Notes under the pieces: model-generated
Database searches by the model: none
Seen by the model: only the letters and a program-made list of their open reading frames with translations
Told to the model about the DNA's origin: nothing
Made by a program: the position numbers and the translations under genes
In this document: positions 36,281-48,124 of the stretch, piece after piece
Position numbering within the stretch: the first letter of the stretch is position 1
Layout: every line of letters begins with the position of its first letter
Source of the DNA: Branchinecta lynchi
Taxonomy: Eukaryota; Arthropoda; Branchiopoda; Anostraca; Branchinectidae
Direction: 5' to 3'
Assembly (NCBI GenBank): GCA_023053575.1
Contig: JAKZAP010000021.1
Span: forward strand, 1,061,501-1,125,500
DNA: 64,000 nt

Positions 36281-36459
36281 ATTTATTCAAACAATGTTTA
36301 CAACGGATACGTCAGCTATGATTTTTCATCAGCGATATTTCGGCCCTTCTTGGCAAGGGTCCTCGTCAGCCTGACGAGGACCCTTGCCAAGAAGGGCCGA
36401 AATATCGCTGATGAAAAATCATAGCTGACGTATCCGTTGTAAACATTGTTTGAATAAAT
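36281..36459. repeat. Perfect palindrome: 89-bp arms, 1-nt spacer
   Basis: Positions 36281-36369 are the exact reverse complement of 36371-36459, with C36370 as the only spacer. The arm runs from ATTTATTCAAACAATGTTTA through ACGGATACGTCAGCTATGAT and GATATTTCGGCCCTTCTTGG to CCTCGTCAG at the axis. Related single-arm sequence occurs at 23850-23885 and 47607-47640, so the arm is repeat-derived. Such a palindrome can extrude as a cruciform and is hard to clone and sequence; an assembly fold-back is the main alternative. Confidence 0.9.
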
Positions 36460-37955
36460 GTTTCAAAGTCAGCTTGGGCTCAAAGAATATTTATCACTTT
36501 TATGTTTTTCCAAGCTAGTAAATTGAGCATGTACTGGCCCACAAAATTACGCTTTGAAATATCACGGAGAGGAAACTGTTGAAAAAGTTGCTGAGGTAGG
36601 GGGTAAGCATTGTTCCTAGGTTTTTAGCCTACAGAGTGGGATCGGGGTAGTTTGATGTGCCCATTGAACTTTAAACTTATAAATTCAATCTTCTCCATTT
36701 CAACTAGGCTACTCCAATAATGTGTTTAAATTAAAAATTTGCAATCCATTTTGTATCATTTCTGCTTGCAATTGTTTATTCTTATTTTAATAAAAATATA
36801 TACATTATTTGTGTCCACAAATACCTCCACACCACCATCATTCCTGCTCTTAAGTCCTGGTCGTGCATAAAACTTGGTTACCCCTATCTTACCTGTGTTT
36901 TTTGTATTCAGCACGCAACCTTTATTAGGTTATTTCGACCTCCTTTTTTGAACCTCACTTCGTTTTGGGTCGACTTTCTGCTTCCCCAGAGTGTCACTCG
37001 TCTGTCCGACGAAACAGCTGAATTAACAAGAAAAAAGCATTGTCGTGGCTTGCAGGACCAATTCAAATGACCAGCGGTTTTGTCCAGGAAAGCATAATCA
37101 AGCCAAATGGGGGTGAAAAATTGAGAGAAAAATAGTAACGTAAAGAGTTAGACTTAAATAAAGAAGGTTTTCGAAGGACGCTTGTTAGGGATATCAGATG
37201 AGTGTCTAGAAGGAACATGCTGTCTATTTTTTCAGTGTTTGCTACGCCACGCTCCACTCTACGCAGTGAAAACTCGTAACTACTATACCGAAGAACTTAT
37301 TTAAAATATCTCTTCGGTATGTTATTTTATTTACCCAGTTGAAGAATGCATAGGCAACGTGTCAGGTGAACATGTGTGCTTTAAAGGGAGGAACTGATCT
37401 GTGCTATCAATCCGGAACGAATAACTAGGAATTTACTTCTAGTTAGAACTTCAATATTAATATTAAGTGTGTTTTCTAAGTTACGGGAAAAGGCGTCTCG
37501 TTAAGAAAAAATTGGACCCTGGGTCCCCCGCCTTCTCCCGTAACTCCGTGCGCGGCCTGGGGCTCCATCCCAGGCGCACCACTTGGTTTAGGGAGCCGCA
37601 GCTGTCAGATTATTTCTTAAAGAAGTAACTCCTAGGAATTTATTCCTAGTTATTCTTTCCGGATTGTTAGCACATATCAGTTCCTCCCTTTAACGTAAAG
37701 ACGATAACCTGACTTCCGAGAAACATTTTGAAACCAACGAACTTGTAAACTTAGTGTGTATTCATTCACTTACACTAAACAACTCGGAAATAGACCGAAG
37801 TCCGATTGGTCTTTATCTAATATAATCCCCCCTTCCATAAGGCCATGTGTGTGGCAGAGCAACATATCACTAGGCAGTAGTGCCAAAACCTATGCTTTAA
37901 CATGCTTCGCAAATGGGCCATACTCGTAGCGCTGCGAAGAAGCATACCTCTACTG

Positions 37956-38352
37956 CAGTGGTTCCCATCCGGGGTACGCTTACCCAAAGGAGTACGCGAG
38001 ACCCTCGTAAGGGGTACGCGAAGGTCCATAATCTCTGAATTTGAGAATGTTTGATTTCGTCAAGAAATTAGAGTGTTGGCTTACAAAGGTTCAAGTGAGT
38101 CGAAGGTTCAACAGTGCAAGTGTTTTTCCCACTCTTGACCAGTTTGCGGACGATAATGTAATTGACAACCTTGCTGTCTCAAGTATCCCATTCATTTGAA
38201 TAATTTGTACGCATTAATCCCATGCCGTCTCTTCGGCGTCCTGATGACAGATCTTAGTAGAATAGTAGAACAATGGTTCTTCAAAAAGGGGTACGCAACT
38301 TTTTTGAACCTTAATCAGGGGTACGCGGTATGGAAAAGGTTGGGAACCACTG
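37956..38352. mobile_element. hAT-like non-autonomous element next to teneurin exon C
   Basis: 397 bp with inverted ends CAGTGGTTCCCA / TGGGAACCACTG and a perfect 8-bp target duplication CTCTACTG (37948-37955 and 38353-38360). An 8-bp duplication with CAGTGGTTC-type ends is diagnostic of the hAT superfamily. It contains repeated GGGGTACGC motifs near both ends and no transposase. Only 36 bp separate the right target copy from exon C, so the insertion sits just upstream of the branch-point region and polypyrimidine tract. The perfect duplication suggests a fairly recent insertion. Confidence 0.85.
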
Positions 38353-38396
38353 CTCTACTGCACCAGTTCATAATCCTCTTTTTTTTTCTTGTGCAG

Positions 38397-38552
38397 AAGG
38401 ATGTCCCATAGAATGCGGCGGTCATGGAGACTGCACAAGCCGGACAGTACTGGAAAACGAGTACTATTGCAGTTGCAGAGATGGATGGTCCGGTCCGGAT
38501 TGTAGTATCGAGCTCGAATCCAGCTGTGATGACGACGTGGATAATGATGGAG
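38397..38552 (+). CDS. tenm: Teneurin internal exon C: EGF-like repeat 8 and start of the acidic DNDG motif
   Basis: Exon of 156 nt after a long polypyrimidine tract (ctctttttttttcttgtgcag). It enters in phase 1 and leaves in phase 1 through a gtaacc donor at 38553, a weaker +5 position than in exons A and B. It encodes one six-cysteine EGF repeat (GCPIECGGHGDC...CSCRDGWSGPDC) followed by SSCDDDVDNDGG. Joined to exon D it reads DNDGDGLVDC, the acidic sequence that follows the last EGF repeat in teneurins. Odd context: a 397-bp hAT-like element ends 44 bp upstream of the exon, and the 70 bp beginning at the donor are repeated about 195 bp downstream. Confidence 0.9.
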
Positions 38553-38820
38553 GTAACCTGAATTTTCTATACTCGGTACCTGACCCCTTCCCCTCTTCAT
38601 CCTTCCGCCACGCAGAATTTTCTGCCCGCAGCGCGCAGCCAACACCGAACTTTCCGCCGACGACCTTAAGGACTTCGGTTAATAGAAGTGCGAGACGTCG
38701 GCGCTTGGACTTTTTCCGACAGTAGTAGGGACAATCAGAGCAAGGTGTAACCTGAATTTTCTATACTCGGGACCTGACCCCCTCCCCTCTTCATCCTTCC
38801 GCCTTAACACGTAGAATTTT
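38553..38820 (+). repeat. Duplication of the exon C donor region
   Basis: GTAACCTGAATTTTCTATAC at 38553 and again at 38748, followed in both by TCGG.ACCTGACCCC.TCCCC, TCTTCATCCTTCCGCC and AGAATTTTCT. The second copy also has a GTAACC that could act as a donor-like site. Confidence 0.75.
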
Positions 38821-39001
38821 CTTTTGCCATAGATCGTAGTAATATATATATATCTATATTTTAAAAGCTATTAAGTCATATACAGACCATCTCAAATCTC
38901 AGAAACAAGAACAACCCCATTTTTTCTCTCGTTCATGACTTATTGTCACCTACCGACTTTCTACTAAACTAGTGACATTTTACCATATTACCAAAACAAA
39001 C

Positions 39002-39440
39002 TATGATGATGATGATGATGAAATTTTATTTACGCACTTAAGAAGAAGAAAATAATGCAGTATAGACAAAGAAAAGGAAAAAAATACACTGTGCTTTCAA
39101 TAATGTAGTAAATGTACGAGATCATAAAACAAAAGATTAAAAAAAAAAAATATAGACATAGGAGACGTAAACTTCAGGATACCTAGAAGTAGCTAATCTC
39201 CGCATTTTGAAAAAGAATACCCCTTATATTAGAAAGTTTCTAACACCTCAAGAGAACATGGCCCAGTCCCTTATCACTCTAACTACAAAAATGGCAAGGA
39301 TTCTGCGCTCCCGGGCCACCGCTTTTCTTTTTCCAAAAACTTTTACCGAGTACTGGCTCTTGCGTGGATCCATAAACGAAGAAATGTTACTGGAGTTTTT
39401 ATCTTTAAATAATACTCCGCAGCAAAATACTCTTTAATTT
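39002..39440 (-). mobile_element. LINE-type 3' UTR with ATC tail, reverse
   Basis: On the - strand ends AAATAAAATTTCATCATC with a run of six or seven ATC units (39003-39022). A segment at 39149-39230 (ATAGACATAGGAGACGT...) is repeated at 40462-40550. Confidence 0.45.
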
Positions 39441-39929
39441 CATGATACAGTTTTAGCTGTCGGTTGGTCGATCGGTCGGTCGGTTGTTTGGTATGTTCAG
39501 GTTCAGGTTTATATATTTACGTAAAATACACTTCTTTCCCGGCAGAGAGGCATCTCGAATCTTCGGGAACAACATACAATGAAAAAAACAGTTTAACTTA
39601 AATAAATAACGAGTAATCATCCGCAATACTATAAATACAAAATAAATAACAAAATACCACACTCACCAGACCAGACTTGCACCTCCAAATTTTCAATCCT
39701 GTGGACCTTTGCAAGGGAATGCAACCTTCCGGACCATTCAAGAGGGGAAACCACTCTTTATAATAAATAAACTTAGTAATTCATAATCATTATTTCTTTA
39801 AATTTCTTCTTTTAATCCTACAGAAGAACCAACCTGGATCTTACTATTACATTTATTATAATTGATTATCATACCATTCCTCAATGAAAATCGCAACCGC
39901 TCACATCTGATCAAAGGCTGCCTGTTAAG

Positions 39930-42900
39930 TCCGGCGACTGCGAGTTAGGGTACTTCCAGATGTGCTAGGATGATGAAACTTGTCAGGCGTAGCACAGACC
40001 CGACCAAAGTGACTTTGGAAATAGTCCCTTTTCTGATTCGCCCATCTTGGGGGGAGTGGAGGGAGGTGGAAACCGGAATATTGAGGCATGCGTAACTTTC
40101 GAACGGGTGATCGGATCTAAATGAAACTTGATATGTGGAAAGAACACATGCCTCACATGTCCCATTAACGTTCGAACTGGATCCGACAACTGTAGGGGGA
40201 TTTGGAAGGGGGGGGGGGGTAACGGAAATATCGTGACATGCTTAAAAGGAGGGGGGGTCTGGATGAAACTTGATGGACACATATCCTTGATACATCGTTG
40301 ACATAGTCGGATCGACCAAACTGATTTGGAAATAGTCACTTCCTCAATTTTACCATCATGGGGGGGGGGGGGGGGGGTCTGGAGGGAGGGGGAATCCGGA
40401 ATATTGAGGCATGCGTAACTTTCGAACGGGTGATCGGATCTAAATGAAAGGAATATTAACAAAAGAAATATAGACATAGGAGACGTTAAACTTAAGGATA
40501 CCTAGAAGTAGCTAATCCTCCCCATTTTGAAAAAGAGACCCCTTACATAACACATATCCTTGATACACCGTTGACATAACCGGATCGGATCCGGGCACAG
40601 CGGGGGGGGGGGGGGGGTTGGTAGAGGCTAGATCTCGGGTTTCCGTTTATCGCGGGTAAGGTACTTCCAGCTGTGTTGGGGTGATGAAACTTGGCACGCG
40701 TACCATGGACAGGACCAAACTGACTTGGAAATAGTCACTTCCTCGATTCGACCATCGTGGGGGGAGTGGAGGGAGGGGGAATCCGGATTATTGAGGCATG
40801 TGTAACTTTCGAACGGTGATCGGATCTAAATGAAACTTGATATGTGGAAAGAACAAATGCCCATTAGCGTTCGAACCGGATCCGACAACTGTGGGGGTCG
40901 GAGGGGGTACCAGAAATTTCTTGACACGCTTAAAGTTAGGGATCGGGATGAAACTAGTAGGGAAGAACAAACATATATCCTTGATACATCGTTGACATAA
41001 CCGGATCGGATCTGGGCACTGTGGGGGGGGGTAGAGGTTGGATCCCGGATTTCCGGTTATCACGGGTTAAGGTATTTCCAGCTGTGTTGGGATGATGAAA
41101 CTTGGCGCGCATACCAGGGACCCTACCAAACTGACTTGGAAATAGTCACTTCCTAAATTCGACCATAGTGAGGGATGTGGAATCCAGAATTTTGAGACAT
41201 GCGTAACTTTCAAACGGGTGATCAGGTCTGAACGAAGCTTGATATGTGGAAAGAAAACTTGCTTCGTATGTCTCATTTTATGTCCGGACGGATCCGCCAA
41301 TTCTTGGGGGAGCTGGAGGGGGGAAGGGGGGGGGGGTCCAGATGTGCTAGGACGATGAATCTTGGCAGACGTGGCAGGGACCCGACCAGAGTGACTCAAG
41401 AAAAATCATTTCCCCGATCTGGCCATCGGGGGGGGGGGAGGAGGGAGGGGAAGTCCGGGATCTTGAGGCAAGCATAACTTCCGAACAGGGCATTGGACAC
41501 AAACGAAACTTGACAGTTCGAAAGAGCTCATGCCGCGGATATACCATTTCTTTTCCGGACCGGATACGATAACTCTGGGGGGAGGAGGCAGGATTAGAGG
41601 AGGATCGGAAGTCTCGGAACAAGCTTACAGTAAAGGGACCGGGTTGAAGCTTAGTGAGAAGAACAAGGACAAGTTGTAAATACATTTTTGACAGAAATGG
41701 ACAGGATCGGCGCACTGTGTGGGTCTTGGAAGGGGTTTTCAGGAAATCCGGTGATCGGGAATTAAGATAACTCACTCACGAACACGTTCATAATCCTCCA
41801 AGGGCCCATGATCATTTTTACCTCAAGTATATGAAATGAGTTTTTAGCCCCCTTAAAGTGCGTAGGCTATCTAACTGCAAAGTGAAACAATACTTTTGAC
41901 CAAAAGATACATTTTCGTGATTCTCAAGGGCCCGTATTAATATTTCCCTCAAGGGTTTTACAAATGACTTTCCAGCATTCTTGAAGCACCAATGTTACCG
42001 CAAAGTGGAAAAAACATTTTTAAGAAACTAAACACTTTTAAGATCCTCAAGGACACATGACCATCTGTGCCCCAAGTATTTTGCTCCCAAGTCCAGTTCG
42101 AACCCCTTAAAGTGCGGATCTTAGCCGCAAAATGCAAACAAAATAATACTTTCGAGCGAATGATACACTTCCATGACCCAAGGGCCCGTGATTATTTGTG
42201 TACCAGTGCATTTGCTTACAAAATGGATTCCTAGCTCCTTTAAATCGCGCATTGTAACCGCAAAGTGCATGGCATATTGACTAAACCATACATTTTCATG
42301 AATCTGAAAGTTCCAAAATCGTCTGTACGTCAACAAAGCAGAATCTTAGCTGTTACCCTTACCTACTGTGTCAAAAATAATCATGGATCCTATTAAATAT
42401 ATCGTTTAGTCAAAACGTATCTTTTTTCAGTTTGCAGGTAATTATCATGGGCTGTTAGGGACCATGACAATTTAAATTTGTTGTACTTTGCCGTTAAGAT
42501 GAGTACTTTAAGGGATGGCCCCCTGGTTAAGATGAGTACTTTAAGGGATAATTTCTGAGCCAATCTTGTCAAGTTTCCATGTTCCAGCCAAGTTTCATCG
42601 TCCTAGCCCATCTGGAAGTACCTTATAACTCGCGATCACCGGAATTCTGGACCCCCCTGCAACTCCCCCCGAGAGTGTCTGAATCTGGTCGGTTCTGTCA
42701 CTGATATACCTAGTTCTTGTGCTTTTCCTTCCTACCAAGCTTCTACCCGGGCGTTCCACTGTAAGCGTGTCACAAGATTTCAGGTTCTCCTCTCTACCCC
42801 CCCCCCCCCCCCACACACATCTTCATCGGATCCGGCCCGGACTTGAAATTGGACATCTGAGACACGAAGTCTTTCCAAATGTCAAGTTTCATTAAGATTC

Positions 42901-43530
42901 AATCACCCGTTCCAAAGTAATATATACCTCAAGGTTCAGGATTTCCACTCCCCCTATGATGGTCGGATCGAAGAACTGGATATTTGCAAGTTAATCTAGT
43001 CGGGTCTCTGAATGCCTGCCAATTTCCATCGTCCTAGCCCATCTGGAAGTACCTTAACTCCGGATCACCACAATTCCGAAACCCCTCCAGCTCCCCCCAC
43101 AGTGCCCGAATCCGGTCCGGTTCTGTCAGTGATGTGCCTAGGGCGTGTGCTTGTTCTTCCCACCAAGTCTTATCTTGATACTCCACTCTAAACGTGTCAC
43201 AAGATTTCCGGTTCCCCCCTTCACCCACCACATTCATCGCATCCGGTTTGGTCTTGAAATACAAGATCTGAGACACAACGTCGTTCCAAATATCAAGTTT
43301 CATGAAGGTCCGATCTCACCCGTTCCGAAACTATACATACCTCAAGATTTCGGATTCCTCCTCCCTCCACTCCCGCCACGGTGGTCAGGGCGGGTAAGTG
43401 ACTATTTCCAAGTTAGTTCCTAATACACCATAGCCTAGCACCTCTGGAAGTACCCTAACTCGAGAATAGTGGACCGACAGACCGTAAAATGATCGGTATA
43501 TGGCACGGGAGCGAAGCTGTAAGTGCCATA
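39930..43530. mobile_element. Head-to-head composite repeat, family D copy D4
   Basis: D-type units run forward at 39930-41770 and reverse at 42550-43530, with H-type tandem units (41780-42545) between them. The right terminus carries the hairpin pair TATGGCAC / AAGTGCCATA (43499-43530); the left hairpin is absent, so this end is truncated. The structure is a large inverted repeat around an unrelated tandem array. It is interrupted near 40460-40550 by about 90 bp also present at 39149-39230. Confidence 0.6.
41780..42545. repeat. H-type tandem repeat, second array
   Basis: At least five units with TTAAAGTGCG.AT, ACCGCAAAGTG and GATACATTTTC.TGA motifs, flanked on both sides by D-type units in opposite orientation. 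Confidence 0.55.
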
Positions 43531-44646
43531 AGAACTGCAGTCTGGACCGTGAGTAGTTAATGGTTTTCCCTAGACGTGGGCGTTCAATGTCGCTGGCCGC
43601 TCGCTTCTATATTATATGCTTTTAACAAAAAATGTATTATAAAAGGTTAACTTGAGACATCGAGGTTGATATCAGAAAATAACAACGAGATGGCCATTGA
43701 AAATAGCCTATCCGAGCCGTAGAGGTTGTTATACTGATATGAACCTAGATGGCGGTATGTACCTTTTTCTTATACCTTTTTCGAACAGAATATTTTTATA
43801 GCTAGGTCTTATTCTTCTTTTGTTGTAATTTTTCGCAAATGGGGTAGGGAATTTTATTTTAGTAAAGTAGCAAGAGTACTGTTTGGGACCAAAGCACTTC
43901 AGTTTCTACCAACGTAGTCTTTTACTTTTTTGGCAATTCAGCGGTCATGGAAACCTATGATAGATATACTAAAATGACTACTCTAGGGTCGTGGAAGTAA
44001 AACCTAAAAAGTAAACAATAACATACCCAACGTGTTGGCTTTTGAGAAACAAGATAATTCCAGAACAAAGACTGAATATCTAGCCTTTGGTAAGCAAGGG
44101 ATAGTAGGATGTTGCTTCAGTTGACAAGCTGTATTTTGAGTGGTAATCTGACTGTGACAAGGTTATGAAAAGTGGCCTGGACTGGTTGTCTAAGAGAGGA
44201 AAATGTTGTATAATTTTTCAACATTTATTTTATTTTTTATTTTATTTGTATATTATTTTTTTTACTGAAACACTGTATGGGGCGGGGGGGAGGCAGCACC
44301 AGAGTGTTTCTCCGAGGGGAGGGGGGGGGGTTTGGAGGGGAATTCAGCCGTAATTCAGTTACAGGATCTCAGGGATCTGTTCGAATTCTGTTAGCCTAAA
44401 TCCTGGCGAAAAGTCTGGGGAATTCTACAGGAACTAAAAAGTCATAACTACTACACTGAACAAAACTTTAGAACTTTTCGTTCGTTGTATTATTTTATCC
44501 TCTTCGTTCAAGGGCTTACATATTATGCAACCTGTCAGGTGACAATACGATTCCAGTTTTTAAGTACGAGTCGGAGAGACAAGACATCCTCAGTTACTTT
44601 AGTTGGGTGGTGCTTTGACAGTCCTTATACGAGACTGCCTCAGTAA

Positions 44647-45184
44647 GGCCCATTCACAACGGGTTTTAGCTAATACTCGGTACCAGCCAGTTCCGGAAAT
44701 CGCTCTGAGACCGAGAATTACCTGGCTTTCTGCCGTTCACATATTGGTGCCAGTTTCGGGTACCAGGTAGTCTCGCACAAAGTTGAAATCAGTTCAACTT
44801 TTCAGGGTACTAGCCAATCACATTACTTAGGGGAATACTCAGGGATGTTCCGATTGGCTAATGCTGAACCACGTCAGACCGAGTAACAATGACCTAAATT
44901 CACTTTCGGTTTTCAAGACAGTAAGGAGTGGACGTGATTTTATCTATTGGGCTTGGTTTGAAACTAGCCAATCAGAATATTCTTCAATATTCCCCAAAAT
45001 AATCTGATTGGCTAGTACCCTCAAAAGTTGAACTGATTTCAACTTGGGTGCGGGACTAGCTGGTATCCGAAACTGGTAACAATATCAACTGCGAACGGCG
45101 GAAACCCAGCTGAATCTCTCTCTCACAGCGATTTCCGGGACTGGCTCGTACCGAGTATTAGCTAAAACCCGTTGTGAATGGGCC
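44647..45184. mobile_element. Family C element, copy C2
   Basis: 538 bp, same ends and arm order as C1 (GGCCCATTCACAACGGGTTT at the left, complement at the right). Flanked by AGTAA on the left and TTAAAG on the right. The arms differ at scattered positions from C1, indicating an older family. Confidence 0.75.
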
Positions 45185-46350
45185 TTAAAGGGCCCAGTCA
45201 GTAATATACTTAGACTACACAAACTGTAATATGGAAATGACGTAATTTGATATGTGGTATTTTCATGGTATCTGATACTTCGGTTACTCTACAAAAATGA
45301 CAATTTCCGGATTTATGCTTTTCAAAATCATCCAAAAAGAAAACTGATATCCACTTTCATCTAGAGTGACATAACTGCTTTCCCACCAATTTGACCAAAA
45401 ACTAGACTCTTGTGTTAGTGATGATGAAAGTTTGATGTATATACAGCGACAACTATAAGAACACCTTTTACCGTGGTATAAGATACCACGGTAACTGCGA
45501 ACACGACTTTAGACCATGGTATCTGAAAATTGCAACTATTGTTGCTACAGCCTACTTCCGCATCTGCTAAAATCCGGAGACTCCAATTTGATACAGTATA
45601 GTCTACCCACCCCCCCCTAATGACACCACACTAATTTTCACACTTGCATTGTTTCTCTAACTTTCGATGTGTAATATGCCCTCGATGAAAGCTTACGAGA
45701 AGCTCACTTGTCAGAAAAAGCCGTTTGTAATTTATTCCCTGTTTTGCAGGAAAAGTTTCGGTTCTCAAAGTCACTAGATCTTTTGCTCTGCATCCAGTTC
45801 GCAGGAATGCTGCTAAAATACGAGCAATCTTGAAGAAAAAAAAATATCGATAAGACCTTTTTGAAGTCGATTAGAGATGAGATATTAGAGTAAAAATACT
45901 ACATGAATCCATATCTGAACTTGGTTTCCTCATTTGATTTGTTGTTTGGCCGCAAGCATAAAACACCCAAAGGTTAATTTTTTGTGTACATATTCAAGCG
46001 ATTTATTATGGATAAATCGCAAAATATTAGAAGGGGTCGGGTGAAGACTCGGAAATGTACAAGATTCGATTGTCTGGATCAAGAAGTATAATAAATATGA
46101 AATATTTGGGATCCCATTGAAACCTTAGGTCTTGTTTTCTATCGTTCGATTCCTGAAAAGGATAAAAACATGTTGCTTATGAATAGAATGGTAGAAGACG
46201 GGTAGTAACGTAAGGTAATTATCATAAAGTAACATAAGGTCTCTGACTGATTTTGGCAATAGCTTGGATATAGATTTCGCAAATGCCAGAATGCTTCCGA
46301 TTCAACTTTCGTTGTCGTGGTAGCGTTTAAACTGGGGGGGTCACTGTATG

Positions 46351-46373
46351 CCTTATCAATCAATCAATGATTT
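46351..46373 (-). repeat. LINE-type TTGA tail, reverse
   Basis: TCAATCAATCAATGATTTAT on the + strand reads as AAATCATTGATTGATTGA on the - strand, i.e. the tail of a LINE whose body lies to the right. No coding remnant seen. Confidence 0.4.
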
Positions 46374-46577
46374 ATTTGTAACAAATTACCAATCGGATAG
46401 CATAAGCTGACGACACTATTACCACAGATCGACGACAAAATAAACAATTAGGATTATATGCAATTGGTTTGTCAAATTGGCTAAATAGACTGTGCTAGAT
46501 ATACGATAAGAGGCGAAAAAGGAAGCAATGGCGAAGGCCGGGACTTTTTAAAGGACCCGTCGTACATATTAATAGTA

Positions 46578-47098
46578 GCCTTTTTGATCCGAATTCTTCG
46601 TTCCGAATTCTCGCTTCTGCATTCTCGATTCTCGTACTAATTACCGTATTTGCTCCTCTGACTTCTCCATTCTCGCTTTTGACAAAAAAAATTTGCCATA
46701 TTAAAGTTCAGCGCTCCAATTGGACTAGTTTCTGTTAGTCCCTCATTGCCTCATAACCAACACTTGTGTAGATATAGTAAAAAGTCGGATCCATAGGGTA
46801 GTGGGTCACTTTCCCTTTCTGCTGCTGAGACGTATGCAAAACCTCCATTACCTGGGACACAGATGACAGGTTTTCCACTCACTAACCTGCGGATCTATTT
46901 TACCGTGTCTGATCCAAGTGCTGACGGTGAGGCATAGGAAGGATTAACAGAAACTAATCCGCTTGGAAGCGCTGAAAGGGAATATTGCCAATTTTGCAGC
47001 TCGTCCGCAACCCGGTATATGGGTTTATACATATTGAACACCCGCACTCTGTTGACGTATCAGGGAGGAGAACGAAGAGAGGAGATCCGAGTATTCAC
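46578..47098. mobile_element. Family N element, copy N2 (reverse), interrupted
   Basis: Begins GCCTTTTTGATCCGAATTCT and carries GCAGCTCGTCCGCAACCCGG in the reverse order of N1. Compared with N1 it has about 295 extra bp (46694-46989). The far end is eroded near GGAGATCCGAG. Confidence 0.6.
46694..46989. mobile_element. Inverted-repeat element nested in N2
   Basis: Left end TGCCATATTAAAGTTCAGCG and right end (inverted) GGCAATATTCCCTTTCAGCG, both continuing to a TAGTTTCTGTTA motif, about 45 bp of imperfect inverted repeat. Absent from N1 at the equivalent position. Non-coding. Confidence 0.6.
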
Positions 47099-47697
47099 CA
47101 TCCCCACTAATTTACTTTATCACAACCATAATAATCTATAAATCACTTCTAAACGCGCTAAGTACACCTCACCAGTCTTTCCACTTGCCACGATTTACTG
47201 GTTTCCATGAGCATTAGGCTATTCTCCCGAAGAGTGTTCAAGTGTCATGCTGTGATGCGTAAAACCGGTCCTCTGAATTTTGCCGAGATACTGCTAGAAG
47301 TCAGTGGATCTGGGAAAAGGCTTAAATTAGGAAAATCCGTGTAAAATTTGTTAAAAGCCGAGCTTAGTTGTACAGTATTTGGATAGTTTTGAATATTAGA
47401 ACAAATACAGTTACAAGTGTGAGGTCTATTTTAAGCTTTTAATTCCTCAAGGTAGTTAACGGTAATATGAAAGGTAAAGTAAGATGGGTCCTCTATCGTT
47501 CCATTCATTTTCATTTCTGAGATTTCGAAAACTTGCCTCTGTGACTTTTCTCCACCTTAACGGAATTAAGCCATATATTCGTAAGAATGGAGGTCGATGG
47601 CAAAATCTATTCCGGCGATATTTCGGTCCTTCTTGGCAAGTGTCGTCTCCAATAATTGGTTTAGCTTGTAATGTCACAAGCTTATGTTCAAGTTTGT

Positions 47698-47905
47698 CCT
47701 GTCCGAATGGCTAGCACACTTAACTAACACGCGAAGGGTCGCTGGTTCGAGTCTCGGTGGTGCCTACCGTTTGGGTTGGGGCGAGGGTTAGTGAAGTTTC
47801 TGTGCAAGACAGCCAAAGTCGACACAGCTTCAAACTGGGTACCTAGAAAACCAACGGAGAAGAACAGGAAGCGTCAGATGATTTGCCGCCAACCATGCAT
47901 CGCAG
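47698..47905 (+). mobile_element. Possible tRNA-derived SINE
   Basis: CTGTCCGAATGGCTAGCACA followed by GGGTCGCTGGTTCGAGTCTC resembles tRNA A and B boxes about 33 bp apart, then a non-tRNA body. Only one copy in the window and no clear tail, so weakly supported. Confidence 0.3.
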
Positions 47906-48124
47906 TGAATTAGGAGTTGCTTGCATGCGAAAGTTCGCTTTGCTTTTTGTTTGCAACTTCAACAAGACCAAAGGTTTCGATGGGATCCCAAACATTTAAT
48001 CTTTGATTCAGACAATTGGGTCTTGTCTTCGCCGGATCCAGTCTTCGCCAGTCTCATCATCAGAGAAAACCAAGTTCAGATATACCTCTATAAGCCATAT
48101 CTATTTTGACGATACTGACCGAGA

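Larger units (their letters stand above)
20099..38396 (+). other. Teneurin intron B-C, about 18.3 kb
   Basis: Contains element N1, a LINE 3' tail, family F4, composites D2 and D3, family A copies A1 and A2, element C1, tandem array 34040-35345, the 89-bp-arm palindrome and the hAT-like element next to exon C. The AT-rich stretches 31250-32850 and 33010-34000 and the stretch 36460-37940 show nothing I recognise. Confidence 0.6.

Noticed and set aside
38355..38645. 96-aa antisense frame over exon C
   Set aside because: Shadow of the teneurin exon; the + strand has the splice sites and cysteine pattern.
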